Below, piece by piece: positions 44,312-53,676 of a DNA stretch of 64,000 nucleotides. The stretch is from assembly GCA_021325495.1 (NCBI GenBank), contig JAJPGZ010000009.1:124001-188000 (forward strand), read 5' to 3'. The translations under genes were made by a program, and so were the position numbers. Source of the DNA: Spartobacteria bacterium (lineage in GTDB: Bacteria > Verrucomicrobiota > Verrucomicrobiia > Chthoniobacterales > UBA10450). Every line of letters begins with the position of its first letter. Position 1 is the first letter of the stretch. The notes beneath the pieces were generated by a model, which was not told the origin of the DNA, did not search any database, and saw only the letters and a program-made list of their open reading frames with translations.

Positions 44312-44333
44312 GGGACGACACGGAGCTCGTCCC
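44312..44333. repeat. Short REP-like hairpin
   Basis: GGGACGA (44312-44318) pairs with TCGTCCC (44327-44333) around the 8-base loop CACGGAGC, four bases past the peptidase stop and 17 bases before the pgi ATG. No U-tract follows, so it is more likely a REP unit or mRNA-stability hairpin than a terminator. Confidence 0.55.
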
Positions 44334-44350
44334 TCCATAGTTTAGCGGCG

Positions 44351-45904
44351 ATGGCGAGCTCTTCTCTCTGGCAGCGCTTTCAGCAACACTTCCTGCGCTA
44401 CGCCGATCCGCCGGTGTGGATCGACATCAGCCGGATGAAATTTCCGGACGACTTCTTCGAACGCATGTCGCCGAAGATCGACAAGGCGTTCGCAGCCATG
44501 CGCGAATTGGAATCGGGCGCGATCGCGAATCCGGACGAGCAGCGCATGGTGGGTCATTACTGGCTCCGCAATACCAAGCTCGCGCCTAACGACGAGATTC
44601 GTCGCGCGATCGAAGAGACGAATGCGCGAATCAAGAAATTCGCGGCGCAAATTCACGCGGAAAAGAAATTCAAGCATCTGCTTTTGATCGGAATTGGCGG
44701 CTCGGCGCTCGGGCCGCAATTTGTTTCCGATGCGCTCGGATCGGCCGACGATCCGATGAACATTTATTTTTTGGATAACACCGATCCCGACGGTTTCGAT
44801 CGCGTCTTCGCTAAGATCGACAATCACCTTTCGCACACGCTCACCATCGTCATCTCGAAATCGGGCGGAACAAAAGAGACGCGCAATGGAATGATCGAAA
44901 CCGAGCTTCGCTATAAATCGTTAGGCCTGAATTTTGGCGAGCACGCGGTCGCGGTCACGGGCGCACGCAGCGAGCTGGACAAACACGCGGAAACAAACAA
45001 ATGGCTCGCACGTTTCCCGATGTGGGATTGGGTCGGCGGGCGCACCTCGGTGATGAGCGCAGTCGGTCTCCTGCCGATGGCGCTGCTCGGATTCAAGATC
45101 GACAACTTCCTTCGCGGCGCGGCCGCGATGGACGAACGCACGCGCGCGGCAGATCTTTCCGAGAATGCCGCGATGTTGCTCGCGCTCATGTGGCATTACG
45201 CCGGCAATGGTCGCGGTGAAAAAGATATGGTGGTCTTGCCATACAAGGACCGCCTGTTGTTGTTCAGCCGATATTTGCAGCAGCTGGTGATGGAATCGTT
45301 AGGCAAAGAGAAAGACCTCGATGGGAACGTCGTTCATCAAGGCATCGCGGTTTACGGGAACAAGGGCTCGACCGATCAACACGCGTATGTGCAGCAATTG
45401 CGCGACGGTGTGTTGAACTTCTTCCTCACCTTTATCGAAGTCCGGCAAGATCGACATCGTCCTAAGATCGACATCGAACCGGAGATCACGAGCGGCGATT
45501 ATCTGCAAGGTTTTCTGCGCGGATCGCGCGCGGCGTTGTTCGAAAAAAATCGCGAGTCGATCACGGTCAGCATTGCGGATGCGGACGAATACAATATCGG
45601 CGCGTTGATCGCGCTCTACGAACGTGCGGTCGGGTTTTATGCTTCGCTCGTGAACATCAACGCCTATCATCAGCCTGGCGTGGAGGCCGGAAAAAAGGCG
45701 GCGACGCGATTGCTCGAATTGCAGAAGCAGGCGCGCGCGCAGCTTTCCTCAACGGCGCAGACGGCGGAGGAAATCGCGCGCAAGATCGACGCCGATCCGG
45801 AGGACGTTTTTCACACGCTTTGCCATCTCGCGAACAACAACGATAAGATCGACATGCAACCGGGCGAACAACCGGGCGACGACAAATTTTCTCTGCGCAA
45901 ATGA
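44351..45904 (+). CDS. pgi: Glucose-6-phosphate isomerase
   Basis: 517 residues from ATG 44351; the frame is open further upstream but would run into the peptidase gene. Phosphosugar-binding SIS folds are visible: [16 protein letters not shown] and [19 protein letters not shown], then [15 protein letters not shown], and [11 protein letters not shown] near the catalytic Glu region. It interconverts glucose-6-phosphate and fructose-6-phosphate and so supplies precursors for sugar nucleotides. Copies of the genome word are unusually dense (44474, 44813, 45095, 45447, 45464, 45845), mostly encoding KID or RQDRH. Stop overlaps the next ATG by 4 bases. Confidence 0.93.
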   Translation: MASSSLWQRFQQHFLRYADPPVWIDISRMKFPDDFFERMSPKIDKAFAAMRELESGAIANPDEQRMVGHYWLRNTKLAPNDEIRRAIEETNARIKKFAAQIHAEKKFKHLLLIGIGGSALGPQFVSDALGSADDPMNIYFLDNTDPDGFDRVFAKIDNHLSHTLTIVISKSGGTKETRNGMIETELRYKSLGLNFGEHAVAVTGARSELDKHAETNKWLARFPMWDWVGGRTSVMSAVGLLPMALLGFKIDNFLRGAAAMDERTRAADLSENAAMLLALMWHYAGNGRGEKDMVVLPYKDRLLLFSRYLQQLVMESLGKEKDLDGNVVHQGIAVYGNKGSTDQHAYVQQLRDGVLNFFLTFIEVRQDRHRPKIDIEPEITSGDYLQGFLRGSRAALFEKNRESITVSIADADEYNIGALIALYERAVGFYASLVNINAYHQPGVEAGKKAATRLLELQKQARAQLSSTAQTAEEIARKIDADPEDVFHTLCHLANNNDKIDMQPGEQPGDDKFSLRK

Positions 45905-46590
45905 GCAGCGCCGATCTCTCCGTCCGCTGGCCCGACGTGGTGCGCTTCGTTAGGCAACTGAATCACGACGTGCGCAATCATCTCAACGCGCTCGAACTGC
46001 AAGCCGCTTTTCTGAACGAGATTGCCGAAGAGGGAGAAGTTAAAGACGAGATTAAACGATTGCGCGAGACGCTGGCGAATGTGGCGACGTCGCTGCAAAA
46101 GTTATCGACTACGCTTTCCGAGCCGAAGCTGAATCGCATTCCGTATCGCGCGGCGGATTTGATGGCGGATCTGCAGAAGAAATTCGAGAACGATCATCCC
46201 GACCGCAAAGCGCGCGTGAAATGGCAGACGCAAGCCGGGGACGCAAATGTAGATGTCGATCCTCAATTGCTTCAGGAGGCGTTTGCGGAATTGCTCGAGA
46301 ACGCGTTTCGACTTTCGCCCGCGAATAGCGAAATCTCCATCGCAGCATCCACGCAGGGCAAACAATTTGCGATTACATTCCGCGAACCAAAAGAGAAATT
46401 TGAAAGTGCGACGAATGAATGGGGGCGCGCGCCGCTAACGAACGTGACACATGGACATTACGGTCTCGGATTGACTCGCGTTCGCAGCATCATCGAGGCG
46501 CACGGCGGGCAGTTTGAGGCGGCTTACGACCCGTCGGCGCGCGTTCTCATTACGACAATTCTATTGCCTGTCGAAGCACCGGCGACGTAG
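45901..46590 (+). CDS. Soluble sensor histidine kinase core
   Basis: 229 residues with no membrane segment and no recognisable sensor domain. The dimerisation/phosphoacceptor helix has His22 in [12 protein letters not shown], the N-box is ELLENAFR at 130-137, and the G2 box HGHYGLGL at 184-191. The D/G1 box is weak: the SPANSEISI-to-FREPKE region lacks a clear DxGxG, so the lid may be unusual. It overlaps pgi by 4 bases and the next gene is an NtrC-type regulator, the likely phosphorylation partner. An NtrB-like role is plausible but unproven. Confidence 0.78.
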   Translation: MSSADLSVRWPDVVRFVRQLNHDVRNHLNALELQAAFLNEIAEEGEVKDEIKRLRETLANVATSLQKLSTTLSEPKLNRIPYRAADLMADLQKKFENDHPDRKARVKWQTQAGDANVDVDPQLLQEAFAELLENAFRLSPANSEISIAASTQGKQFAITFREPKEKFESATNEWGRAPLTNVTHGHYGLGLTRVRSIIEAHGGQFEAAYDPSARVLITTILLPVEAPAT

Positions 46591-46655
46591 AATTGCCTCG
46601 CTTCCTTCGCCTTGGCGAGGGCCAGTTGTTGTCAGCGGGAGGCGCGCGAAGCGCA

Positions 46656-48113
46656 ATGGGCACGAACGCAAAAGAATCACCAGCGATTGGCGACGGTCGT
46701 CGAATTCTCATCATCGACGATGAGCGACCGATTTTGTTAACGCTGGAAGCTCTGCTCAAACGTCACGGTTACGCGGTGGAGACAGCCGGGACGGCCGCAG
46801 CGGGATTGAAGCTGCTCGAAACCAAAACCCCTTCGCTCATACTTCTCGATCTTCAATTACCCGATGCCGACGGATTACAGATGCTCGAGCAAATCCGACG
46901 CGAGCACGTCGACATGCCGGTGATTATTTTAACCGCGCACGATTCCTTGAATAACGCGATCGAATCGATCAAGCGCGGCGCATATCATTTCATCAGCAAG
47001 CCGTACGCGCCGGAAGAATTGATCAGCCTTGTCGAAAAAGCGCTGGAGAAGGAATCGTTGCTGCGCGAGACGCAGGTACTGCGCGAAGAGACGGAAGAGT
47101 TGCGCGAGAAAACGCACGAGCTGGAGAAGCGTCTCGAAATCGCCGAGACGCGGCACTTCCCGATTTTCACGAGCAAAGCGATGCAGCAGATCGAGGAGCT
47201 CGTGAGCGCGATGGCGCCCTCGGATGCGAACGTGCTCATCACCGGCGAAAGCGGCGTGGGCAAGGAAGTGGTCGCGAACATGATTCATCAACGCAGCCGC
47301 CGCGCGGACAAAGCGATGGTGAAAGTGAATTGCGCGGCGTTGCCTGCGACGATGATCGAAGGTGAATTGTTCGGTTATGTCAAAGGCGCGTTCACCGGCG
47401 CGATGAACGATTTTCCGGGAATGATCGCGGAGGCAAATGGCGCGACGTTGTTCCTGGACGAGATCTCGGACATGCCGGCTGATTTGCAGACGCGATTTCT
47501 GCGCGTATTGCAAGAGCGCGAGTATCGCCCGTTAGGCAGCACCAAGACTTTAAAGGCGGATTTTCGCGTGATCGCAGCCACGAACCGGCCGATCGCGCAG
47601 GCGCTCGGCGAAGGAAAACTGCGTTCGGATTTATATTATCGCATCAACACGTTTCAGATCGAGGTGCCGCCGTTGCGGGAACGCAAGGCCGCCATTCCTC
47701 ATTTGGTCGCGGCGTTCGTAAAGCAATTTGCGCAACAGTTAGGCAAACCCGAACCCGCGATCGCGCCGGAGGCATTTCAGAAATTGCTGACCTATTCGTG
47801 GCCGGGAAACGTGCGTGAATTGCAGAACGCGATCGAGTACGCCGTCGTTCTTTCGCGTAACGACACGATCGGCGTGAAGGAACTTCCGGCCGAAGTGCAA
47901 TTGCCGACTGCGCTGCAGCAAACCGAACGCGCGGCCGTGACCGCGGCCGCAAAACGCAATGGCGGAGTGCCGACGCTCGATGACGTCGAACGCAGCACCA
48001 TTCTGCAAGCGCTCGCGCAGTCGCACGGAAACAAAAAGAAAGCGGCGCAGCTTCTCGGAATCCAGCGCCCAACGCTCTATAACAAGATGAAACGATACGC
48101 GATCGAGCTCTGA
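46656..48113 (+). CDS. NtrC-family sigma-54-dependent response regulator
   Basis: 485 residues from ATG 46656 (an upstream TTG at 46593 would add a poor N-terminus). The receiver domain has IIDDERP and the phosphorylatable Asp65 in LLDLQLPDADG. A coiled linker (about 125-165) leads to the AAA+ domain with Walker A GESGVGKE (197-204), the sigma-54-contacting GAFTGA (244-249) and Walker B TLFLDEI. A FIS-type helix-turn-helix ends the protein (KKKAAQLLGIQRPTLYNKMK). It should activate sigma-54 promoters when phosphorylated. The 65-base gap upstream has a weak CCTCGC/GCGAGG hairpin (46596-46620). Next to glnD, nitrogen control is the likeliest theme. Confidence 0.9.
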   Translation: MGTNAKESPAIGDGRRILIIDDERPILLTLEALLKRHGYAVETAGTAAAGLKLLETKTPSLILLDLQLPDADGLQMLEQIRREHVDMPVIILTAHDSLNNAIESIKRGAYHFISKPYAPEELISLVEKALEKESLLRETQVLREETEELREKTHELEKRLEIAETRHFPIFTSKAMQQIEELVSAMAPSDANVLITGESGVGKEVVANMIHQRSRRADKAMVKVNCAALPATMIEGELFGYVKGAFTGAMNDFPGMIAEANGATLFLDEISDMPADLQTRFLRVLQEREYRPLGSTKTLKADFRVIAATNRPIAQALGEGKLRSDLYYRINTFQIEVPPLRERKAAIPHLVAAFVKQFAQQLGKPEPAIAPEAFQKLLTYSWPGNVRELQNAIEYAVVLSRNDTIGVKELPAEVQLPTALQQTERAAVTAAAKRNGGVPTLDDVERSTILQALAQSHGNKKKAAQLLGIQRPTLYNKMKRYAIEL

Positions 48114-48133
48114 TCGCGCCGTTCGCTTTTTAC

Positions 48134-48167
48134 CTTGTCGATCTTACAGTCCGTTAAGATCGACAAT
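48134..48167. repeat. Inverted pair of the genome word, possible terminator hairpin
   Basis: TTGTCGATCTTA (48135-48146) and TAAGATCGACAA (48155-48166) are perfect inverted copies, 12-base arms around an 8-base loop, in the 58-base gap between the NtrC-like gene and glnD. Inverted pairs of uptake sequences act as terminators in Neisseria; here there is no U-tract, and the hairpin sits 5 bases from the glnD ATG, so it could also hide that start. Confidence 0.75.
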
Positions 48168-48171
48168 CACG

Positions 48172-50931
48172 ATGCGGCGTCATCTCGAACAGGTCCTCGC
48201 GCATGCTAAAACGCAGCTCGCGCCCAGCGGCGGGCGTCGGCCGACGGAAGCGCTCGAAGAATATAAAAAATTCCTCAAGATCGAGGAACATCGGCTGCGG
48301 CTGAAACATCAGGCCGGCGCCGGCGGCCGCGAAATCTGTTCGCGTCGCGCCGATCTTGTCGATGTTTTATTGCGCCACGTTTTCGACGCCGCCACGCAAA
48401 CCGCCGATCGCAAAACCGCGCAACCACTTTCGCTTCTCGCGCTCGGCGGTTACGGACGCGGCGAGTTGAATCCATTCAGCGACGTCGATGTCATGGTCTT
48501 GCATAACGGCGGGTCGAACCGCGTTTCGCCTTACATCGAACAAGTCGTCGAACAGATTTTGTATTTGCTGTGGGACATCGGTTTCAAAGTCGGACATTCG
48601 ACGCGGTCAATTAAGGATGCGCTGGCGCAGGCGAACCGCGACATGCACACCAAGACGGCGATGCTCGAGTCCCGGCACCTGACTGGAGATGTCGATCTTG
48701 CAAAAAAATTTCGAGAACAATTTCGGACAAAATGCGTGGCCGGACACGAACGGGAGTACGTCGAAGCGCGCATGCAAGACCAGGTCGCGCGCCACACAAA
48801 ATTTGGCGACAGCGTTTATATGCAGGAACCGAATGTGAAGAACGGTTGCGGCGGTCTGCGCGATTACCAGAACCTGCTTTGGATGACATTCTTCAAAGAA
48901 GGCGCCCTAACGACTACGCACCTGGTTGGTAAAGATTGGCTGAGCGAAACGGACCAGCGCTGCATCGACAGCGCCTACGATTTTCTGCTGCGCGTGCGCA
49001 ACGATCTGCATTACGCGACCGGACGTGCGACCGATGTTTTGCATCTCAACATGCAGGAGCAAGTCGCGTCACGTCTCGGCTATCGCCATCGGCGCGGCCA
49101 ACTGCGAAGCGAAGCGCTCATGCGAGACTATTTCGATCACACCCGAAATGTTTTTCGCGTGACCGAGCGCATCACGGAACAATTTCGAGCCGGGCGCGCG
49201 ACCGATCGCACGCGATCGCTTTTCAGTTTTCTCCCGTTGATGCGCGGCGACGAGAAGCGGCTGGAATCGTTTTTCGTTCGCAACGGGCAGCTTTATCCCG
49301 AGTCCTCCGACATCTTCGATAAAGATGCGACGCAAATGATGCGCGTCTTCCAACTGGCGCAGGAACATTCGCTCGATCTCAGTCCGGAGCTGGAAGATTT
49401 GATCAGCCGGCGGCTGCGCAAAGTGACGCGTGTTTATCAATACGCGAAAGCGCCGCGCGAAATGTTCATGTCGATCTTAGCGAAAAAGGGCGAAGTCGCG
49501 CGGATCCTGCGCATGATGCACCGCGTCGATTTTCTTGGGCGCTACATTCCTGAGTTCGGTCAGCTCACCTGTTTAGTGCAACATGAATTCTTTCATCGCT
49601 ATACCGCGGACGAACATACGCTCGTGTGCATCGACAAACTCGACGCGCTCATGCGCACCGAGAATTCGAAATTGATCGGCTATCGCAATTTGCTCGAAGA
49701 ACTCGAAGATCCGGCGGTGCTCTATCTCGCGCTGCTTTTGCACGACACCGGCAAAGCGGTCGGGGCGCGCCCGCATGCGGAAGCGAGCGCGGTCTTTGCC
49801 CAACGCGTCGGCGCGCGTCTGCAACTCAGCACCGAACAACGCAAGTCGCTCATTCTTCTGGTCGACCATCACATCACGATGTCGAACATGGCGCAGCAGC
49901 GAAATCTCGATGATCCGGAGACGATCGTGGAATTCGCGAACGTGGTGAAGACGGAACGCAATTTACACGCGCTTATGTTGCTCACGCTCGCGGATGGACA
50001 GGGCACGACTGCGACCGGTTGGTCGGATTGGAAGGAAACCCTCGTGTGGCAACTTTTTCACGCGACCCGCCAGTATCTCGTCGATCAAAAATCGTATTAC
50101 GAGCAGCTGCGCATCGAGCGCGACAAATTGCAGTTGTCGATCTTGCAACAACTCTCGCCCGATTACGCCGATGAAGTGGAGGCGCATTTCGATTTCATGC
50201 CCGACAGTTATTTTCGCGCGACCGATTCCCGAGAAATTGTCGATCACCTCAAACTGTTTCGCGCATTCTTCTACCAGGCGACGCACAGTGAATACGCATT
50301 TGCGCCCGGGATCAGCTGGCAACCGTTCCCCGAACAGGGACACAGCATCGTCACGTTGACCAGTTGGGCGCGGCATCAGCTACTCGCGCGTATCGCCGGC
50401 GCCTTCGCCGTCGTGCCGCTTAATATTTTATCCGTCGATACATTCGTTAGGGGCGATCAGACCATGCTCACCATCTTCCGGGTCTGCGACACGAAAGGGC
50501 ACGCGGTGACCGACAAGAGCGCGATGGAAACGGTAGAGACGACTTTGCGCCGCGCGCTCGAACAAGAAAGTTTCGACTTCCAACCTCTGCTCGAGAAAGT
50601 GCGCCAACAAACCCGGTCGCGTCCGCCGCAAGACCTGGAATTTCCCGCTTTCATTGCGGTCGATAACAAAGCGCACCCGACTTACACATTGTTGCAAGTG
50701 CAAACGCCCGACCGCATCGGCTTGCTCTTCGATTTGCTCACCTGTCTCGGACGCGAAGGGGTCGCCATCGCGTTCTCGCGCATTAGCACGCAAGCCGGCG
50801 CCGCGATCGACACGTTTTATCTCACCGATGCAGCGACCAGCGGAAAAATCACCGATTCCCACCGCCTCAAAACGATGCAAGACCGCTTGCAAAGCATCGT
50901 GGCGAGTGAGACGAAGGCGTCTCCTGCATGA
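48172..50931 (+). CDS. glnD: Bifunctional PII uridylyltransferase/uridylyl-removing enzyme
   Basis: 919 residues, normal for GlnD. The nucleotidyltransferase motif GGYGRGELNPFSDVDV is at 92-107, the HD phosphohydrolase domain has LLLHDTGKAVGARPHAE at about 521-537 with LVDHHITMS beyond it, and two ACT domains fill the C-terminus (about 710-919; the second begins LLQVQTPDRIGLLFDLL). It senses glutamine through the ACT domains and uridylylates or de-uridylylates PII. No glnB or glnK is in the window. It overlaps the next gene by 4 bases. Several genome words lie inside (48690, 49469, 50135) without disturbing motifs. Confidence 0.93.
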   Translation: MRRHLEQVLAHAKTQLAPSGGRRPTEALEEYKKFLKIEEHRLRLKHQAGAGGREICSRRADLVDVLLRHVFDAATQTADRKTAQPLSLLALGGYGRGELNPFSDVDVMVLHNGGSNRVSPYIEQVVEQILYLLWDIGFKVGHSTRSIKDALAQANRDMHTKTAMLESRHLTGDVDLAKKFREQFRTKCVAGHEREYVEARMQDQVARHTKFGDSVYMQEPNVKNGCGGLRDYQNLLWMTFFKEGALTTTHLVGKDWLSETDQRCIDSAYDFLLRVRNDLHYATGRATDVLHLNMQEQVASRLGYRHRRGQLRSEALMRDYFDHTRNVFRVTERITEQFRAGRATDRTRSLFSFLPLMRGDEKRLESFFVRNGQLYPESSDIFDKDATQMMRVFQLAQEHSLDLSPELEDLISRRLRKVTRVYQYAKAPREMFMSILAKKGEVARILRMMHRVDFLGRYIPEFGQLTCLVQHEFFHRYTADEHTLVCIDKLDALMRTENSKLIGYRNLLEELEDPAVLYLALLLHDTGKAVGARPHAEASAVFAQRVGARLQLSTEQRKSLILLVDHHITMSNMAQQRNLDDPETIVEFANVVKTERNLHALMLLTLADGQGTTATGWSDWKETLVWQLFHATRQYLVDQKSYYEQLRIERDKLQLSILQQLSPDYADEVEAHFDFMPDSYFRATDSREIVDHLKLFRAFFYQATHSEYAFAPGISWQPFPEQGHSIVTLTSWARHQLLARIAGAFAVVPLNILSVDTFVRGDQTMLTIFRVCDTKGHAVTDKSAMETVETTLRRALEQESFDFQPLLEKVRQQTRSRPPQDLEFPAFIAVDNKAHPTYTLLQVQTPDRIGLLFDLLTCLGREGVAIAFSRISTQAGAAIDTFYLTDAATSGKITDSHRLKTMQDRLQSIVASETKASPA

Positions 50932-51674
50932 ACGCGCTCATTCTCGCCGCCGGTTACGCGACGCGGCTCTATCCCCTCACCCAAACCAAAGCGAAACCGC
51001 TGCTCGAAGTTGGCGGAAAACCGATGATCGATTGGGTGCTCGATAATCTTGCGAGCGTGCGCGATTTGAAAACGATTTACGTGGTGACGAACGCGAAGTT
51101 CGCGAAGGATTTCGAAGCCTGGTCCAAACGCGCGCAAGATCGACATCGTCATTTGCAGATCAAAGTGATCAACGATGGATCGACCAGCGATGACGACAAG
51201 TTAGGCGCAATCGGCGACATCAATCTCGTCCTCACCCGCGAACAGGAAATTTTGAAAGACGATCTACTCGTGGTCGCGGGCGATAATTTGTTCAGCGAAC
51301 CACTGGATGCGTTTGTCGATTTTGCCCGCAACACCGAAGCGACCGTCGCGCTCTACGACGTGGCCCATCTCGAGCAGATGAAAAAATACGCCGCCGTCAC
51401 GCTCGACGATGAGGGCGTCATAACGCAATTCGAAGAGAAGCCGAAAGAGCCGAAGACAACTCTCGCCGCGATCGCGTTGTATTTTTACTCGCGCGATCTC
51501 TTGCCACTTTTCATGACCTACATCGCGGCCGGAAATAATCCCGACCAACCCGGACGATTCCTGCAATGGCTTTATCCGCGCAAGCCGGTGAAGACATTTC
51601 AGATCGGCGGAAAATGGCTCGACATCGGCAGCAAAGAAACGCTCGAGCAAGCGAACAAGACTTTCGCGGCCTAA
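50928..51674 (+). CDS. Sugar-phosphate nucleotidyltransferase
   Basis: 248 residues. The N-terminal signature MNALILAAGYATRLYPLTQT with KAKPLLEVGGKPMIDW is that of the RmlA/GlmU-type NTP transferases, and LLVVAGDNLF supplies the metal-binding Asp. No left-handed beta-helix follows, so this is a short single-domain enzyme that should make an NDP-sugar from NTP and sugar-1-phosphate. It overlaps glnD by 4 bases. The nucleotide and sugar cannot be read off; it may feed the glycan genes elsewhere in the window. Confidence 0.85.
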   Translation: MNALILAAGYATRLYPLTQTKAKPLLEVGGKPMIDWVLDNLASVRDLKTIYVVTNAKFAKDFEAWSKRAQDRHRHLQIKVINDGSTSDDDKLGAIGDINLVLTREQEILKDDLLVVAGDNLFSEPLDAFVDFARNTEATVALYDVAHLEQMKKYAAVTLDDEGVITQFEEKPKEPKTTLAAIALYFYSRDLLPLFMTYIAAGNNPDQPGRFLQWLYPRKPVKTFQIGGKWLDIGSKETLEQANKTFAA

Positions 51675-51685
51675 CGAAGCGCAAT

Positions 51686-51710
51686 TGTCGATCTTACGAT
51701 TGTCGATCTT
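51686..51710. repeat. Tandem pair of the genome word between convergent genes
   Basis: TGTCGATCTT at 51686-51695 and 51701-51710, 15 bases apart in direct orientation, take up most of the 39-base gap between the nucleotidyltransferase and the convergent DUF5069 gene. CCTAACGA overlaps the upstream stop at 51670-51677. Confidence 0.85.
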
Positions 51711-51713
51711 GTG

Positions 51714-52136
51714 CTATTTGAGCCGGCCTTCGTCGAACTCGATGAGATCAAAATAAGTTTTGATGTCTTTGCGGCCGTGTCCGCCAGATTCCTTTAGGAA
51801 GTGAGTGAAGCGCGCGCGTTTTGCGGCCGTATCGGGATGACGCGAAATCATGGCCTCATTCCATTCCGCCACTTCTTCCGGCGAATGTTTCGCAGCGGTT
51901 TCTTCGATCCATTTTAAAATGGCGTCGTCGTTTTCCAAACGATTGGCCGCTTCCTCGAACGCTTCGCCGTCGATTTTCAAAAACGCGAGCAGATGTTTGT
52001 CGAAGCCGACGGTTTTATAATTGTAACCGTTGAGCAGACCTTTGCGATGCAGCTTCGCCTTGTCGATCAAACGCGGCAGATGAACATAGCCGCCGAGTTT
52101 TTCGTAAGGGCTGCGCGGATGAGGACGGCGCTTCAC
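51714..52136 (-). CDS. DUF5069-domain protein
   Basis: 140 residues from a GTG start. The sequence HPRSPYEKLGGYVHLPRLIDKAKLH with LLNGYNY and DKHLLAFL resembles DUF5069 proteins of Verrucomicrobia and relatives. The function is not known. The C-terminal half (EEVAEWNEAM, RHPDTAAKRARF) fits the family too. It is soluble, has no signal peptide, and stands eight bases downstream of the first bactofilin gene in the same direction. Confidence 0.7.
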   Translation of the reverse strand: MKRRPHPRSPYEKLGGYVHLPRLIDKAKLHRKGLLNGYNYKTVGFDKHLLAFLKIDGEAFEEAANRLENDDAILKWIEETAAKHSPEEVAEWNEAMISRHPDTAAKRARFTHFLKESGGHGRKDIKTYFDLIEFDEGRLK

Positions 52137-52144
52137 AGCGCAAG

Positions 52145-53002
52145 TTAAGTCGCGGGCAGCGGGTGCGCTGCGCGCGCCGGCAGATCTTGTTCGTCGTCTT
52201 TCAACCGGGCCGGTTCCTCCTCCGGCTGAGGCAAAAGCTCGCCCTGTTTCAAGGCGGCTTCGCCAATGACAAGCTGGCCGGAAAAGAGTCCGCCTTGATC
52301 GATGTTGATCGCTTTAGCGGTAACGTTGCCATCGAGCACACCGGTTTTATGAATGTTAACGGTGCCGGTGGCGATGATCTCCGCGGTGAGCCGGCCTTTG
52401 ATGTCGATGTTACGAACGAAGACGCGGCGATAACATTGCACGTCGGCTTTGCGCTCGACGCAGACATAATTCGCGGTCAAACGCCCCGGAACTTTGCCGA
52501 CGAAGTTAATCGTGGCCGATTCCGAACACTCCAGATTTCCGCGCATGCGTCCTTCGATCAACGCCGTGCGACAAACCACGCTCGTGCTATTAAGATCGCC
52601 CTTATTCGTTAGGTGAATATCGCCGCGGGTGCGAATGGAGCGGCTGAAGCTGGTGTTGATTTTGTAATCGCGCAGATCCATATGCGCGCTGCAGCCCGGA
52701 CAATTTGTCGATGTGGCCGCTTCGCTCACTTCGTGTCGGCGCTTGCATTCGAAACACGAGACGATGCGGAAACGTTGCTCGCGATTCCACAGTCCTCCGA
52801 TTTTGCGCAGCCCGGTCGCGGGCGCGACGCTGGCCGGTTGCTCTTCCCGGCCCGGACTCGTTAGGCCGGGTTTCGGAATGCTCGGAGCAAAACTGCGGCC
52901 GCATTGCCGACACATGGTCGACTTGGCCGCGGCATAATCCATCTGCTTAAAGCCACAGTGCGGACACTCCACACTGACCTTAAGAGGCGACGGCTTGGGC
53001 AC
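52145..53002 (-). CDS. Bactofilin with N-terminal double zinc ribbon
   Basis: 285 residues from a GTG start. Four CxxC pairs at C13/C16, C31/C34, C83/C86 and C101/C104 form two likely zinc ribbons, separated by a Pro/Gly-rich linker. Residues about 115-250 are a bactofilin (DUF583) beta-helix with regularly spaced short strands (GDIHLTNKGDLNSTSVVC, IKGRLTAEIIATGTVNI). Bactofilins polymerise without nucleotide into membrane-associated filaments. The zinc ribbons are not part of the usual bactofilin and may bind a partner. A second bactofilin gene lies 29 bases upstream. Confidence 0.85.
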   Translation of the reverse strand: MPKPSPLKVSVECPHCGFKQMDYAAAKSTMCRQCGRSFAPSIPKPGLTSPGREEQPASVAPATGLRKIGGLWNREQRFRIVSCFECKRRHEVSEAATSTNCPGCSAHMDLRDYKINTSFSRSIRTRGDIHLTNKGDLNSTSVVCRTALIEGRMRGNLECSESATINFVGKVPGRLTANYVCVERKADVQCYRRVFVRNIDIKGRLTAEIIATGTVNIHKTGVLDGNVTAKAINIDQGGLFSGQLVIGEAALKQGELLPQPEEEPARLKDDEQDLPARAAHPLPAT

Positions 53003-53031
53003 TCTTCAGCCTCGCGCGATGGTCCTTGTTG

Positions 53032-53583
53032 TTAGGCGCGGGCGAAAGCCGGCTTGGTCGAAGTCGCGGTTGAACCTTCGTCGTTGCTGCTGCGGGAAAC
53101 TTCCGCACGCGACGCCGCACTGCTGCTGCTGGTCGAAGGTTTCACACTCATGCCGCTCGTCACTTCCGACTTGCCGACAAAGGTCGCGCCTTCCTCGATG
53201 ACGAGACGCGCGGCTTTAAGATCACCTTGCAACGAGCATTTTGATTTCAGCTCGCAGCGTTCGTTCACGGTGATGTTGCCCTGCACTTTGCCAAACACGA
53301 CGATGGATTTGGTTTTGATCTCGCCGCGAATGTCCGCGTTCTCACCGATGGTCAAAACGCCCTCTGAATGAATCTCTCCTTCGACTTTGCCGTCGATGAG
53401 TAATTCCTTCTTGAATTTGATCGAGCCTTTGATTTCCACATCGCTCGAAAGGATGTCTTTGCCAGAATGTTCAGCCATAAACTTATTGTATTCGATTGGT
53501 GATTGTTTCGGTGACTCGCTAAAGGCGGGCCGGTTATTCTCCTCAGACACGGAGGCCAGCGACGGTTCGCCAATCGATGACAT
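53032..53583 (-). CDS. Bactofilin
   Basis: 183 residues from ATG 53583; a GTG at 53613 would add ten residues. A disordered N-terminus (about 1-45) is followed by the bactofilin core SSDVEIKGSIKFKKELLIDG, then GKVEGEIHSEGVLTIGENAD and GDLKAARLVIEEGATFVGKS, a right-handed beta-helix that self-assembles. The C-terminal 40 residues are Ser-rich and disordered. Two adjacent bactofilins may copolymerise to shape the cell or place envelope machinery. Confidence 0.87.
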   Translation of the reverse strand: MSSIGEPSLASVSEENNRPAFSESPKQSPIEYNKFMAEHSGKDILSSDVEIKGSIKFKKELLIDGKVEGEIHSEGVLTIGENADIRGEIKTKSIVVFGKVQGNITVNERCELKSKCSLQGDLKAARLVIEEGATFVGKSEVTSGMSVKPSTSSSSAASRAEVSRSSNDEGSTATSTKPAFARA

Positions 53584-53676
53584 CGGTTTCTGCGGTATGA
53601 ACTTCTTTAACACACAGGATTATTGGATCGATGTGGCACGCTGTCAACGGATTCTCACAGGAGAATCCCAAGATTT

